Position numbers and translations under genes: made by a program. The notes under the pieces were generated by a model. It did no database searches. It was not told where the DNA came from and was given only the letters and a program-made list of their open reading frames with translations. A stretch of DNA of 50,619 nucleotides from Bacteroidales bacterium (lineage in GTDB: Bacteria > Bacteroidota > Bacteroidia > Bacteroidales > UBA4181), in assembly GCA_031270985.1 (NCBI GenBank), contig JAISWR010000013.1:1-50619 (forward strand). The letters are read 5' to 3'. This document shows, one piece after another, positions 25,368 through 34,150 of this stretch (within the stretch, counting starts at the first letter, position 1; each line of letters opens with the position of its first letter).

Positions 25368-25967
25368 TTATTGAGAACGTGAGATGGAAATCATGAATTG
25401 TGATTCGACGAATGCAATGATCTGTCCAAAAAAATCGAAAAATTCACGGCGAAAATCGTCATAAAAGGCTTCTATCACGCCGATGGCAAATTCCGTTTCA
25501 TTAGGCAGCGACGTCCGTTTGGACATTGCCTCCAGCACATCGCGTATTCCTTCCAAAGTGGCGTAGCGTTCAATCCACCGTTCGTTCATGAAACCCGGAA
25601 GATAGTTTTGCAGACGTTCCGGCAATACCTCGAAATTGTTCAGCAGAATGTTGTGCATCCGGCTCACATAGTCGTGCAGTAGCATGTCATTAAAATCTTT
25701 CCAGTTGCTGGCAAGGAAATGGTCATACAATATATCTATGATGACTCCGGAATAGCGGAGATAACGGGGCTGAAACCGCACTGAACCTTGGCGTACCAAA
25801 AGGTGTCGGTCGGTGAACGAATCAATGTTGCGGTGCAACAGTATTCCTGTGCGGATATCTTCGGAATATTTCAGATAATCGCTTCCTTTCACCCAGTCGC
25901 CCAGGAAGTTGCCTATCTTCACGTCGTCGTTCTCTCCTGATAGATATGTATGTGCCAGATAGTTCAT
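25368..25967 (-). CDS. Acyl carrier protein phosphodiesterase (AcpH) family protein
   Basis: 199 residues. It begins MNYLAHTYLSGENDDVKIGN followed by FLGDWVKGSD, which is the AcpH/HD-like signature, with LLHRNIDSFTDRH and DILYDHFLASNW supplying metal-binding His/Asp residues. AcpH removes the 4'-phosphopantetheine arm from acyl carrier protein. The start codon abuts the stop of the pssA gene directly, so the two are co-transcribed. The link with phospholipid synthesis is sensible, since both touch lipid metabolism, but enzyme activity is inferred from family only. Confidence 0.88.
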   Translation of the reverse strand: MNYLAHTYLSGENDDVKIGNFLGDWVKGSDYLKYSEDIRTGILLHRNIDSFTDRHLLVRQGSVRFQPRYLRYSGVIIDILYDHFLASNWKDFNDMLLHDYVSRMHNILLNNFEVLPERLQNYLPGFMNERWIERYATLEGIRDVLEAMSKRTSLPNETEFAIGVIEAFYDDFRREFFDFFGQIIAFVESQFMISISRSQ

Positions 25968-26687
25968 CTAACCATGAGCGTGTTTTTGAGTGGAACCGCC
26001 CAACATCCTGCTCAGTACGGACAAAAGGATATACAGGAGGATGATCGGAGCCATCCCCGCCCAACGGAACACGATCAACAACGCCAATGAAAGCGCCAGA
26101 AAGATGTATCGCGTCTTGTTGTTTGCCCAGTCAAAAGTTTTGAATTTCAGAGAAAAAAGAGGCAATTCGGCAACCAGCAGGTAGGAAAACACCGCCGTTA
26201 CCGCCCACAGGAAATATGTGTGTGCGGCAAAAACCTCAAACTCCGGGAACGCAAAGGCACAGATAAAAAAAGCGTTTGCCGGTGTGGGCAGTCCGATGAA
26301 TGACTCCGTTTGTCGGGGGTCTATATTGAATTTTGCCAGTCTGAGCGCCGAAAAGACGGCGATGATGAAAGCCGGTAATGCGACATATTGATTGTTGTCC
26401 GACGCTTTAAGCAGCAGTGCGAACATGATGCTTGCCGGCGCCATGCCGAAACTCACCATATCGGCCAGCGAGTCCAACTCTTTGCCCATAGCGGAACAGA
26501 TTTTAAGCCGGCGGGCGACAAATCCGTCGAAAAAATCAAAAACCGCCGCAGAAAAAATAAAATAAGCGGCTAATTCCAATTGTCCGGAAAAAGCAAATAC
26601 TGCCGATACACACCCGCAAAACAGGTTACAGCAAGTGATTGCATTAGGAAAGTGACGTATTGCTGGCATAATCATTTTTTTGTACAA
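25968..26687 (-). CDS. pssA: CDP-diacylglycerol-serine O-phosphatidyltransferase
   Basis: 239 residues with about six to eight membrane helices. The CDP-alcohol phosphatidyltransferase motif D-x2-DG-x2-AR-x8-G-x3-D-x3-D is complete, beginning DFFDGFVAR and ending GKELDSLAD. The N-terminal phrase PNAITCCNLFCGC is typical of bacterial membrane-type PssA. It makes phosphatidylserine, the precursor of phosphatidylethanolamine. In Bacteroidales it is often next to psd; here psd is absent and an AcpH-like gene follows with no gap. The start may be the Met five residues in (MIMPAIRHF). Confidence 0.93.
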   Translation of the reverse strand: MYKKMIMPAIRHFPNAITCCNLFCGCVSAVFAFSGQLELAAYFIFSAAVFDFFDGFVARRLKICSAMGKELDSLADMVSFGMAPASIMFALLLKASDNNQYVALPAFIIAVFSALRLAKFNIDPRQTESFIGLPTPANAFFICAFAFPEFEVFAAHTYFLWAVTAVFSYLLVAELPLFSLKFKTFDWANNKTRYIFLALSLALLIVFRWAGMAPIILLYILLSVLSRMLGGSTQKHAHG

Positions 26688-26735
26688 ATTTATATGATAT
26701 AATCGGATTTTCCGCGAAAGGAGACAATAATTCCG

Positions 26736-26743
26736 TATCTTTG
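26736..26743 (+). promoter_or_regulatory. -7 box for the AEC transporter gene
   Basis: TATCTTTG ends 14 bp before the ATG at 26758. No clear TTTG at the proper distance upstream; only a T-rich patch (26708-26711). The leader would be very short. Confidence 0.5.
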
Positions 26744-26757
26744 TTCAAAATTTTTAC

Positions 26758-27717
26758 ATGGAACACCTTGTTTTCTCTTTGAATGTCGTTGCTCCGCTAT
26801 TTGTTTTATTGGCATTGGGGTATGTTTTCCGACTGTTGAAACTGGTGTCTGTACGTTTCATTGGGGAAGCCACCGGTTTTGTGTTCCGTTTCCTGCTTCC
26901 GTTGATGTTGTTTCAAAACATCCGTTCGGCGTTTCCCGGAGAGTCATACAACATCCGCCTGATGCTTTCTGCTATGGCGGGCGTATTGGCGGTAATTCTT
27001 TTGTCGGCATGTCTGGTGCCACTGTTTGTACGGAGACGCGGGCAGCAAGGTAGCATGATACAGGGCATCTACCGAAGCAATTTTCTGATATACGGCATGC
27101 CGCTGGCTACAGGCATGTACGGGCAAGCTGCCGCACATTCCATTTCCATGTTGATGGGCGTCATGATTCCGTTATACAATATTTCAGCGGTCATCATCCT
27201 CTCTACCTTTTCCGAAAAGCGGAAACAACAGGCGGGTTTCGGGAAACAACTGTTGCCGTTATGCGGAGATATTGCTCTCAATCCGCTCATACTCGGCTGT
27301 GTCGCAGGGTTGTGTTTCGGCTTGTCGGGCGTCGTTTTGCCCGCAGCCATAGAAAAAACCGTTGCCGACATTGCCGGATCCGCGTCGCCTGTAGCATTGT
27401 TCCTCACGGGAAGTGCGTTCCGTTTCGAAAATCTCGGAGGAAATATCCGTAAGGCGCTGGCGGCAACCATCGGGCGGCTGATCGTTGTTCCGCTGGCAGC
27501 TATGATCGTCTTCATTGCGATAGGATTTCGAGGATTAGACCTGAGCGTATTGCTGTGCCTCTTTGCCACGCCGACGGCAGTAGCAAGTTACATCATGGCG
27601 GAAAACATGGGATGCGACGGCGAATTGTCCGCGCAAATCGTAGTATTGACAACGGTTTTGTCTGTGATCAGCATTTTTCTCTTTATCGTCATTTTAAGAT
27701 CTGTCGGATTTTTGTAA
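26758..27717 (+). CDS. AEC-family transporter (auxin efflux carrier type)
   Basis: 319 residues with about ten hydrophobic segments. It starts with LNVVAPLFVLLALGYVFRLL, typical of the AEC family, and has the second-half repeat RLIVVPLAAMIVFIAIGF and the PTAVASYIMAENMG motif near the C-terminal end. Bacterial members export or import organic acids such as malate; the substrate here is unknown. It is divergent from pssA and followed by cheR after 25 bp. Confidence 0.9.
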   Translation: MEHLVFSLNVVAPLFVLLALGYVFRLLKLVSVRFIGEATGFVFRFLLPLMLFQNIRSAFPGESYNIRLMLSAMAGVLAVILLSACLVPLFVRRRGQQGSMIQGIYRSNFLIYGMPLATGMYGQAAAHSISMLMGVMIPLYNISAVIILSTFSEKRKQQAGFGKQLLPLCGDIALNPLILGCVAGLCFGLSGVVLPAAIEKTVADIAGSASPVALFLTGSAFRFENLGGNIRKALAATIGRLIVVPLAAMIVFIAIGFRGLDLSVLLCLFATPTAVASYIMAENMGCDGELSAQIVVLTTVLSVISIFLFIVILRSVGFL

Positions 27718-27722
27718 TTTTG
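27715..27722 (+). promoter_or_regulatory. -7-like box before cheR
   Basis: TAATTTTG overlaps the stop codon of the AEC gene and ends 20 bp before the cheR ATG. Only T-rich sequence lies at the -33 position, so promoter strength is uncertain and cheR may instead be read through from the AEC gene. Confidence 0.4.
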
Positions 27723-27742
27723 CTCTTTTAAACCTCATTATT

Positions 27743-28579
27743 TTGATGGACATCTCCGATTCAGAATTTGTAAAAATTATAGATACCATCCGTTCGTTTT
27801 GTGGATATGATTTCAGGGATTATTCCAATAAATCGTTGATGCGTAGATTTTTGAAAATACTGCTGGACTACCGCATCACGGCATCGGAACTGATACACAA
27901 CTTGTCCGTAGAACCTCAGTTTCTGGAAGAAGTGGTCAAAAAAATCACCGTGAATACTACCGAAATGTTCCGTGACCCTTTGATGTGGACGGATTTACGG
28001 AAAAATGTCCTGCCGCAACTGTCACAAAAGCATACGATCAATATCTGGCATTCGGGTTGCTCGTCGGGACAGGAAGTCTATTCGATGATTATCCTACTGG
28101 CGGAAATGGGGCTGTCGGACAAAGCCAACCTGTACGCCACAGACCTCAACACGGACGTACTTGAAGCCGCAAAAAAAGGAGTGTATAAATACCGTTTCAA
28201 TGCCGGATACCTTGATAATTTCGACAAAGTATTTGTAAACAACAATCCATTGATAGATAAGGGGGAGATATACCGCAAATATTTCGACATTGACGTGGCA
28301 ACCGACCGCATCAAAATACATCCCAATCTGCTGGAAAAACCTGTTTTTGCCAAACATGATCTGGTAAACGAAGACAATCCTTTCGGGGTGCGGTTTGATC
28401 TCATCATGTGTCGAAATGTCATTATCTACTTCAATTACCATTTACAGGGGCGACTATTTACCATGTTTCACAGAAACCTGACCGACAGCGGAATACTCGT
28501 CATGGGCGTGCACGAAAGTATTCACGGAGAGTTTTTATCCTTGTTTGAAAAAAGTAACTACCATTACCAAAAAAAGTGA
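27743..28579 (+). CDS. cheR: CheR-type protein-glutamate methyltransferase
   Basis: 278 residues. The N-terminal all-alpha domain (about 1-75) includes YSNKSLMRRFLKILLDYRI. The SAM-binding domain has ITVNTTEMFRDP, WHSGCSSGQEVYSMII, LYATDLNTDVLEAAKKGVY and LIMCRNVIIYF, all typical of CheR. Classical CheR methylates glutamates on chemoreceptors. There is no chemoreceptor, CheA, CheW, CheB or flagellar gene in the window. In Bacteroidota, CheR homologues often work with hybrid kinases or have unknown targets. It may share a transcript with the AEC transporter (25 bp gap). Confidence 0.93.
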   Translation: MMDISDSEFVKIIDTIRSFCGYDFRDYSNKSLMRRFLKILLDYRITASELIHNLSVEPQFLEEVVKKITVNTTEMFRDPLMWTDLRKNVLPQLSQKHTINIWHSGCSSGQEVYSMIILLAEMGLSDKANLYATDLNTDVLEAAKKGVYKYRFNAGYLDNFDKVFVNNNPLIDKGEIYRKYFDIDVATDRIKIHPNLLEKPVFAKHDLVNEDNPFGVRFDLIMCRNVIIYFNYHLQGRLFTMFHRNLTDSGILVMGVHESIHGEFLSLFEKSNYHYQKK

Positions 28580-28627
28580 GGAGCGATTGAAAAAGATGCT
28601 TAGAGGCGAAAAATTAAATAAGATTTG

Positions 28628-29155
28628 TTACGCCACAAAAAAGCGCCACGGTTTGTCGCGCCATTCGCCTGCATAGTCCACGCCGATGCGTTTTCCGGAG
28701 CGAAAAGCGGGGCGCAACCCGTCGTCTTCCGCCCAAATGCGCGGCGACACAGTCATGTCTTCGCCGTAGAAGTTCTTGTCCATATGTAGCAAACGTGTCA
28801 GCCGCCCCGGGCCGTACGTGTTTTCCAGTCCGCGTACCAGTACCGCCTGAGGATTGTCTTTTTCTCCGGTAACGACGTTGAACATCCAGTACGTACCGTA
28901 AATGAGGTACATGTAGATGACACCACCTTGCAGGAACATCGCTTCCGTGCGCTGTGTCCGTCCTTTGCTGGCATGACAGGCAAGGTCGGCGGCGCCGCGA
29001 TAGGCTTCGGTTTCGGTGATGCGAAAACGCAACCACCGGTCTGCCGTTTTGCACACAAGTATTTTCCCCAGCAAATCGGGCGCAACTTCCAAAACGTCGC
29101 GGGTATAAAAATTGCGTTCCAGTCTTGCGGGCGAGAAAAGTGCATGTTCATTCAT
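28628..29155 (-). CDS. DNA-3-methyladenine glycosylase (AAG/MPG family)
   Basis: 175 residues, a little shorter than usual. It removes alkylated purines from DNA. Family motifs: LERNFYTRDVLEVAPDLLGK, RITETEAYRGAADLACHA (catalytic Glu), GGVIYMYLIYGTYWMFNVVT and the lesion-binding pocket Tyr, QAVLVRGLE, and YGPGRLTRLL. The C-terminal segment RIGVDYAGEWRDKPWRFFV is complete. Its start overlaps the end of the DUF2520 gene by 8 bp, so both are in one operon, and it converges with cheR. Confidence 0.93.
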   Translation of the reverse strand: MNEHALFSPARLERNFYTRDVLEVAPDLLGKILVCKTADRWLRFRITETEAYRGAADLACHASKGRTQRTEAMFLQGGVIYMYLIYGTYWMFNVVTGEKDNPQAVLVRGLENTYGPGRLTRLLHMDKNFYGEDMTVSPRIWAEDDGLRPAFRSGKRIGVDYAGEWRDKPWRFFVA

Positions 29156-29936
29156 GGTGGTAGTGTTTGCCGATACTGTCGCTCAGCTGCGCATACAGTC
29201 GCTGCCATTCCGGATGTGCGGAAAGCCGTTCCATGTGCTGTTGCAGTACACGCCGGTCGTTACGGCGTGCAGGACCCGTCTGTAAGCGTGCAGGATCGGA
29301 AGATGATACGGCTTTTCGAGCCGTTTCCACAATTAAAGGCGATAACACGCCAAAGTCAAGCCCTGCCTCATGGAGTATTTGAGCGGCGATCACATACATT
29401 CTATGGACAAAATTTGACCCGAACACCGCTGCCAGATGCAGCAACATCCGCTTATCCGACGACAATTCATAGACATGAGAGGATATTTTTCCGGCAACCT
29501 TCCGCAACAATTGCATATTTTCCGGAGAAGACGCTTCCGCAAACAGCGGAATATGAATGAAATCCGGCGCATATTCCCGCGAAAATGTTTGCAGGGGATA
29601 CAACACACCGTAATTGAGCAACTTCTCCGCAAAAACGTCCATCGGTACGCTGCCTGCCGTGTGCACCACCATTTGTTCGCGTAGCGGCAATCCCGCCACA
29701 ACTTCCGCAATGGCGTCGTCGTTCACCGCTACAATATATAAATCACCGGTGGGCAGTATCTCGGCAAGCGACGCTGTACAGTCCGTATGCAGCATATCTG
29801 CCAGATTTTTTGCCGACAATTCCGAACGGCTGTACACCTGTATGACGCGCATACCCGCATCCGACAACGCCCGCGACAAATGCACGGCAACGTTCCCCGC
29901 CCCAATCATCACAATATTGACGGTTTCGGTTTTCAT
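29148..29936 (-). CDS. Rossmann-fold protein with DUF2520
   Basis: 262 residues. The N-terminal NAD(P)-binding domain has IVMIGAGNVAVHLSRAL and VYSRS, similar to ProC and other F420-dependent NADP oxidoreductases. The C-terminal helical domain (about 125-255) contains LHLAAVFGSNFVHRMYVIA and corresponds to DUF2520. The substrate is not known. It is the first gene of a two-gene operon with the DNA glycosylase. The C-terminus (SIGKHYHHE) runs over the glycosylase start. Confidence 0.9.
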   Translation of the reverse strand: MKTETVNIVMIGAGNVAVHLSRALSDAGMRVIQVYSRSELSAKNLADMLHTDCTASLAEILPTGDLYIVAVNDDAIAEVVAGLPLREQMVVHTAGSVPMDVFAEKLLNYGVLYPLQTFSREYAPDFIHIPLFAEASSPENMQLLRKVAGKISSHVYELSSDKRMLLHLAAVFGSNFVHRMYVIAAQILHEAGLDFGVLSPLIVETARKAVSSSDPARLQTGPARRNDRRVLQQHMERLSAHPEWQRLYAQLSDSIGKHYHHE

Positions 29937-29941
29937 GACCG

Positions 29942-29949
29942 CAAAAGTA
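29942..29949 (-). promoter_or_regulatory. -7 box for the DUF2520 / glycosylase operon
   Basis: Minus strand TACTTTTG, 5 bp before the ATG at 29936. No clear TTTG at 19-21 bp further upstream. If used, the mRNA would be essentially leaderless. Confidence 0.45.
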
Positions 29950-30025
29950 CACGTTTTTTCGGAACGAAAATGGATTTGGGAAATTCCACAGGCAAAAACA
30001 CATGATGCCGAATGGTATTTTTTTA

Positions 30026-30033
30026 TATTTTTG
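30026..30033 (+). promoter_or_regulatory. -7 box for fabD
   Basis: TATTTTTG, 25 bp before the fabD ATG at 30059. No TTTG at the expected -33 distance. Confidence 0.5.
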
Positions 30034-30058
30034 CGGCTTCTTAATTTATATGAATTTT

Positions 30059-30940
30059 ATGAAAATTGCATACATATTTCCCGGACAGGGAGCGCAATAC
30101 TCCGGCATGGGAAAAGATTTGTACGAACAATCGAAAGAAGCCCGCGCATTGTTTGATAAGGCTAACTCCATACTTGGCTTTGACATTACCGGTGTCATGT
30201 TTTCCGGCACAGAAGAGGATTTGAAACAAACTAAGGTGACTCAACCTGCGGTATTTCTCCATTCGGTGATCCTTTCCGCCACAATGGGGGATAAGTTTCG
30301 TCCCAACATGGTAGCGGGACATTCGTTGGGTGAATTTTCCGCACTGGTAGCTGCCAAAGCCTTGTCGTTTGAGGATGGGTTGCGGTTAGTGTCCAAACGC
30401 GCCCGCGCCATGCAGAAAGCCTGCGAGGCGGAACCGTCCACGATGGCGGCAGTGTTGGGCTTGGACGACGAAGTGGTAGAAAACATCTGCAAAATGGTAA
30501 AAGGCATCGTTGTGCCGGCAAATTACAATTGTCCGGGGCAGTTGGTCATTTCCGGTTCAATAGCGGCGGTTGATGACGCTTGTGAAAAGATGAAATCGGC
30601 TGGAGCTAAGAGAGTTATGAAACTGCAAGTGGGCGGGGCTTTCCATTCCCCGCTGATGGAGCCTGCACGCGTTGACCTGGAAAAAGCTATCAGTGAAACG
30701 GATTTTTCCATACCGGTATGTCCTGTTTATCAAAATGTTAATGCACAGCCTGTAGTCGATCCCTTGCAAATACAAGCCAATCTGATGGCACAACTTACCG
30801 CGACTGTGCGTTGGACGCAATCGGTGAAAAACATGATTACCGCAGGCGCTACGGAATTCATCGAGGTGGGGCCGGGAAAAGTCTTGCAAGGCTTGATAAA
30901 AAAGGCTTATCCCGATGTGAATGTGGAAGCGTGGAATTAA
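30059..30940 (+). CDS. fabD: Malonyl-CoA:ACP transacylase
   Basis: 293 residues. It moves malonyl groups from CoA to acyl carrier protein for fatty acid synthesis. It begins MKIAYIFPGQGAQYSGMGKD and has the nucleophile motif AGHSLGEFSAL, the catalytic His in GGAFHSPLM and the C-terminal EVGPGKVLQGLIKK. An in-frame Met 19 codons upstream exists (30002), but the promoter box lies between, and the family start is at 30059. It stands alone here; no other fab gene is adjacent. Confidence 0.96.
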   Translation: MKIAYIFPGQGAQYSGMGKDLYEQSKEARALFDKANSILGFDITGVMFSGTEEDLKQTKVTQPAVFLHSVILSATMGDKFRPNMVAGHSLGEFSALVAAKALSFEDGLRLVSKRARAMQKACEAEPSTMAAVLGLDDEVVENICKMVKGIVVPANYNCPGQLVISGSIAAVDDACEKMKSAGAKRVMKLQVGGAFHSPLMEPARVDLEKAISETDFSIPVCPVYQNVNAQPVVDPLQIQANLMAQLTATVRWTQSVKNMITAGATEFIEVGPGKVLQGLIKKAYPDVNVEAWN

Positions 30941-30983
30941 AACAATAATATGTTTATATATTGTATAATATAATTATACGAAA

Positions 30984-31106
30984 TCATATCGCGTAGCGTA
31001 TAAACATTTCGTCCGCGCCGGTCACTTTTCGGGTGTGGACGGTAGCGCCCGTTGCCGTGAATACCCGCAGCGTACAGCCTTCTGCGCCGGCGCCTGCCGC
31101 CAAGCC
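30984..31106 (-). pseudogene. Possible remnant of a T9SS type-A sorting domain
   Basis: A 40-codon minus-strand frame bounded by a TAG upstream (31109-31107) and a TGA at 30986-30984 reads EGCTLRVFTATGATVHTRKV followed by TGADEMFIRYAI. This has the rhythm of the last 40 residues of T9SS type-A cargo (LxVYxxxG-x-V...GMFIVRI). The part that should precede it (to 31226) is interrupted by stops. It may be the tail of a lost secreted protein downstream of the GH43 gene. The rest of the 286-bp gap contains nothing recognisable. Confidence 0.3.
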
Positions 31107-31226
31107 CTACTGAACGTAGCTGACAGTCCGTGGGCAGAGCAAAGCTGGACGTGACGGGAATTGATTGATGGTGATGCCGAAAATGGCAAAAACCGGATGC
31201 GTGCACGTTAGTGGGAAACGGATGTC

Positions 31227-32843
31227 TTACCGGCTGATTCTGAACCAGTCCACTTCCGCTCTTCCGCCGTCGTTGTTGCTGACGGGGCGAGTGCAGAACA
31301 CGCCTGTCTTAGCGCCTATCCATTTGCCCTCTTTCGCCGTGAAAGTGTCGCCCAGCGGGGTGAATTTTTTTCCGTCCGTGCTGTAACCGAACGTACACAC
31401 GGCGTTGTCCTTGACGTTTACCCTCAGATATACCGTCCCCGAAGCGAGATTTGCGGAGGCTTTTACCTTTTCCGCGACGCCCCTGTCGGCTTGCAAACAT
31501 TCGGTCTGCGACAACGTGAATCCGTTACCGTCAAATTCCAGCACCAGCGCGGCATAATCCAGTCCCATCACCACCAATCCCGCACGTTCGCCCTTGATGC
31601 TGCGGTTAGGCACAAATTCCATTTTCACCGTAGCGGTAAATTCCCTGGCAGGAAATTTTTGCAGCAACAGGTTCGGCACATCCCACAAGCTTTTGTATCC
31701 CGCAGGAACAGGCACGGAATAAAGACTGAGACAACTTTTCTCACGATTAGCGAAATACCACCATTCCTTGGGATTGGCATGCCATTGCCACTGCAATCCT
31801 AATGCACTCCCGTCAAATTCATCGCTTTCGGCAGGTGTTACAACGGGATATTTTGCTGCCGTGCTTGGTTTTTTATGCGTCAATACGGGTTCGCCGCACC
31901 CATCGCCATCTTTATCCTCACCGATGACAGGCCAGTCATTTTGCCAGCGCATAGGTTGCAGATGTACCACTCGCCCATAGGCATAGGTGTCCTGAAAATG
32001 CACGAACCAATCCTCGCCCGCAGGCGTGTCCACCCATGCACCTTGATGTGGCCCGTTGATGTTGGTCTTCCCCTGCGTCATTACCACTTTTCGTTCGTAA
32101 GGTCCAAACACGTTTTTGGAGCGCAATGCCAGTTGCCATCCCGTTTTGACTCCGCCGGCAGGAGCTAAAATATAATAATAGCCGTTGCGTTTGTAAAATT
32201 TAGGCCCTTCAATGGTGGGGTCGGTATCGTGCCCGTCATACACGATACGACTGTCGCCCACGGCTTTTTTGCCGTCGGGCGTGAGGCGCGTGACGGCTAC
32301 CACGCTTTTGATGCCGGCGCGGCTTCCGGCATAGGCATGTACCAGATAAACCTGTCCGTCGTCATCCCAGAGCGGAGTAGAATCAATCAGCCCTTTACCG
32401 GCTTTCACCAACGTGAGCGACTCCCATTCGCCGGCAGGATTTTTGCTTTTGGTCATGTAAATGCCGTAATCCGGATCGCCGAAATAGATGTAAAATTCCC
32501 CGTTGTGGTAACGAATGGACGGCGCCCATACCCCGTTGCCGTGCTGCGGACGCGAAAAAACGGAATCCGGTTGCAATCGGGAAGCGGCATAACCGATGAT
32601 GCGCCAGTTCACCAAATCTTTCGAATGAAGAATTTGCAAACCGGGGATACAGTTGAAACTTGACGAAGTCATGTAGAAATCATCGCCTGCACGACATACG
32701 TCGGGGTCGGAATAGTCGGCGTAAATCACGGGATTCTTGTAACTGCCGTTCCCCAAATCGGAAACCCATACCGACGAAACATCTTGTGCCGTTGCAGCGG
32801 CACACAAGCATAAAATACAAATACACAAAAGATTCCTTCTCAT
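31227..32843 (-). CDS. Glycoside hydrolase family 43 enzyme, secreted
   Basis: 538 residues with a signal peptide ending AAATAQ. Residues about 35-330 are a five-bladed propeller of GH43: SDPDV (Asp46, likely base), GLIDSTPLWDDDG (Asp154, pKa modulator) and TIEGPKFYKRNGYYYI (Glu212, acid). The C-terminal part (about 345-538) is a beta-sandwich of the kind found in GH43 xylosidases/arabinofuranosidases (ESDEFDGSALGLQWQWHANP, DWFRISR at the end). It likely releases xylose or arabinose from plant polysaccharide; which one cannot be told. It is divergent from the LytS-type kinase. Confidence 0.92.
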   Translation of the reverse strand: MRRNLLCICILCLCAAATAQDVSSVWVSDLGNGSYKNPVIYADYSDPDVCRAGDDFYMTSSSFNCIPGLQILHSKDLVNWRIIGYAASRLQPDSVFSRPQHGNGVWAPSIRYHNGEFYIYFGDPDYGIYMTKSKNPAGEWESLTLVKAGKGLIDSTPLWDDDGQVYLVHAYAGSRAGIKSVVAVTRLTPDGKKAVGDSRIVYDGHDTDPTIEGPKFYKRNGYYYILAPAGGVKTGWQLALRSKNVFGPYERKVVMTQGKTNINGPHQGAWVDTPAGEDWFVHFQDTYAYGRVVHLQPMRWQNDWPVIGEDKDGDGCGEPVLTHKKPSTAAKYPVVTPAESDEFDGSALGLQWQWHANPKEWWYFANREKSCLSLYSVPVPAGYKSLWDVPNLLLQKFPAREFTATVKMEFVPNRSIKGERAGLVVMGLDYAALVLEFDGNGFTLSQTECLQADRGVAEKVKASANLASGTVYLRVNVKDNAVCTFGYSTDGKKFTPLGDTFTAKEGKWIGAKTGVFCTRPVSNNDGGRAEVDWFRISR

Positions 32844-32868
32844 GATGATTTTGATAATTATTTTCAGG

Positions 32869-32900
32869 CAAAATTACATAACGATCACAAGATTTCCAAG
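32869..32900 (-). promoter_or_regulatory. Minus-strand promoter for the GH43 gene
   Basis: Minus strand: CTTG (32900-32897, TTG core), 20 bp spacer, TAATTTTG (32876-32869), 25 bp before the ATG. Good consensus match. Confidence 0.65.
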
Positions 32901-33000
32901 TGTATGCAATAAAAATTAGCTAAAACGGCAGTAAAGTCTGTCACGTTTTATTTTTATCCCAAACTCAAGTCAAATTCATCCTTATTCCAAATAATATCTA

Positions 33001-33008
33001 TATTTTTG
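33001..33008 (+). promoter_or_regulatory. -7 box for the LytS-type kinase gene
   Basis: TATTTTTG, 23 bp before the ATG at 33032. The -33 position lacks TTTG. Confidence 0.45.
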
Positions 33009-33031
33009 CAGAAAAGAAATGCCGATAAACA

Positions 33032-34087
33032 ATGAACGGGAATCCCATACTTGGCACTTATCGCTCAAAAATGCTTTACGCAACTGTGTGGATGTTTATT
33101 GCCTGCATACGAGTATTGACGGGATGTTTTGCCGCCGGTTTGCCGTTCGAGTATGCGCTGGTGGATTCCATCGTATTCTGCACCCTGTTTGCCGTTTGTA
33201 TCCTCCCGCTGTGGTATCCCGTGCGCTTCAACAGATGGGAACGCCGCACGCGGCATTTCAAATTTGTGGCGTATGGCGTGCTGATGTGTATCTATCTGAT
33301 GGTTTGCCTGCCTGCCGGATATCTGATAATGGCAATCATTGCGTCGAATGACGATATTTATGTTTATTTTCTGTATGTTAGCATCTGGAGTAACGTACTG
33401 ACGGGGATATTGTCCTACACCATTGCTGTCCTGATATATTACCTGTACATATCTATTGAGCAGCTCAATGAAAAGGCAACCAACGAAATACGGTTGAACA
33501 ACCTGCTCAAAGAGGGAGAACTGAACCTACTGAAATCGCAAATCAATCCGCATTTCCTGTTCAACAGCCTCAACTCCATTAATTCGCTGATTGTCACCAA
33601 TTCGGAAAAGGCACAACAGATGCTCGTCGCCCTGTCGGAATATCTGCGTTACACGGTGCTGTCCACCAACCGCGTGTATTCGCGTATTGAAGAAGAAATA
33701 GAAAACACCGATCGCTATCTGTCCATCGAACAACTGCGTTTTGGCGGGAAACTCATTTATGAATCGGACATTGCCGCCGAATGTCTGCAAGCAACCATAC
33801 CTGCCATGCTGCTGCAACCGTTGTTTGAAAACGCCATCAAACACGGCGTGTACGAAAGTTTACAGGCGGTACGTATTGCACTGGAAATCAAACAGGAAAA
33901 TGAATTTTTACGGATAAAACTCAGTAATGATTACGACGGGCATATTTCCGTGAAGAAAAGTTCTTTCACGGGTTTGCAGAACGTCAGGGAACGCTTGCGG
34001 TTGTTGTACGGGAACGCCGCGGAAATACAAACCAAAGCGACAGGCGGAAAATTTATCGTCACGGTGAGCATATCTTGCACCGCCTGA
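33032..34087 (+). CDS. LytS/YehU-type sensor histidine kinase
   Basis: 351 residues. The N-terminal half has four hydrophobic segments (about 15-140), then a short coiled coil and the His_kinase domain: KSQINPHFLFNSLNSINSLI with phospho-acceptor His174. The ATPase part has the N box LLQPLFENAIKHGV and a degenerate Gly-rich end (FTGLQNVRERLRLLYG). Such kinases pair with LytTR regulators encoded immediately downstream. Here a MATE pump follows instead, and the only LytTR regulator in the window is at 14901-15605 on the other strand. Confidence 0.92.
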   Translation: MNGNPILGTYRSKMLYATVWMFIACIRVLTGCFAAGLPFEYALVDSIVFCTLFAVCILPLWYPVRFNRWERRTRHFKFVAYGVLMCIYLMVCLPAGYLIMAIIASNDDIYVYFLYVSIWSNVLTGILSYTIAVLIYYLYISIEQLNEKATNEIRLNNLLKEGELNLLKSQINPHFLFNSLNSINSLIVTNSEKAQQMLVALSEYLRYTVLSTNRVYSRIEEEIENTDRYLSIEQLRFGGKLIYESDIAAECLQATIPAMLLQPLFENAIKHGVYESLQAVRIALEIKQENEFLRIKLSNDYDGHISVKKSSFTGLQNVRERLRLLYGNAAEIQTKATGGKFIVTVSISCTA

Positions 34088-34150
34088 ACATTCTTTGCAC
34101 GTTTTTTGCTGTAACATTTTTCATTATTAAAAAAATATGCTGTTTCGATC

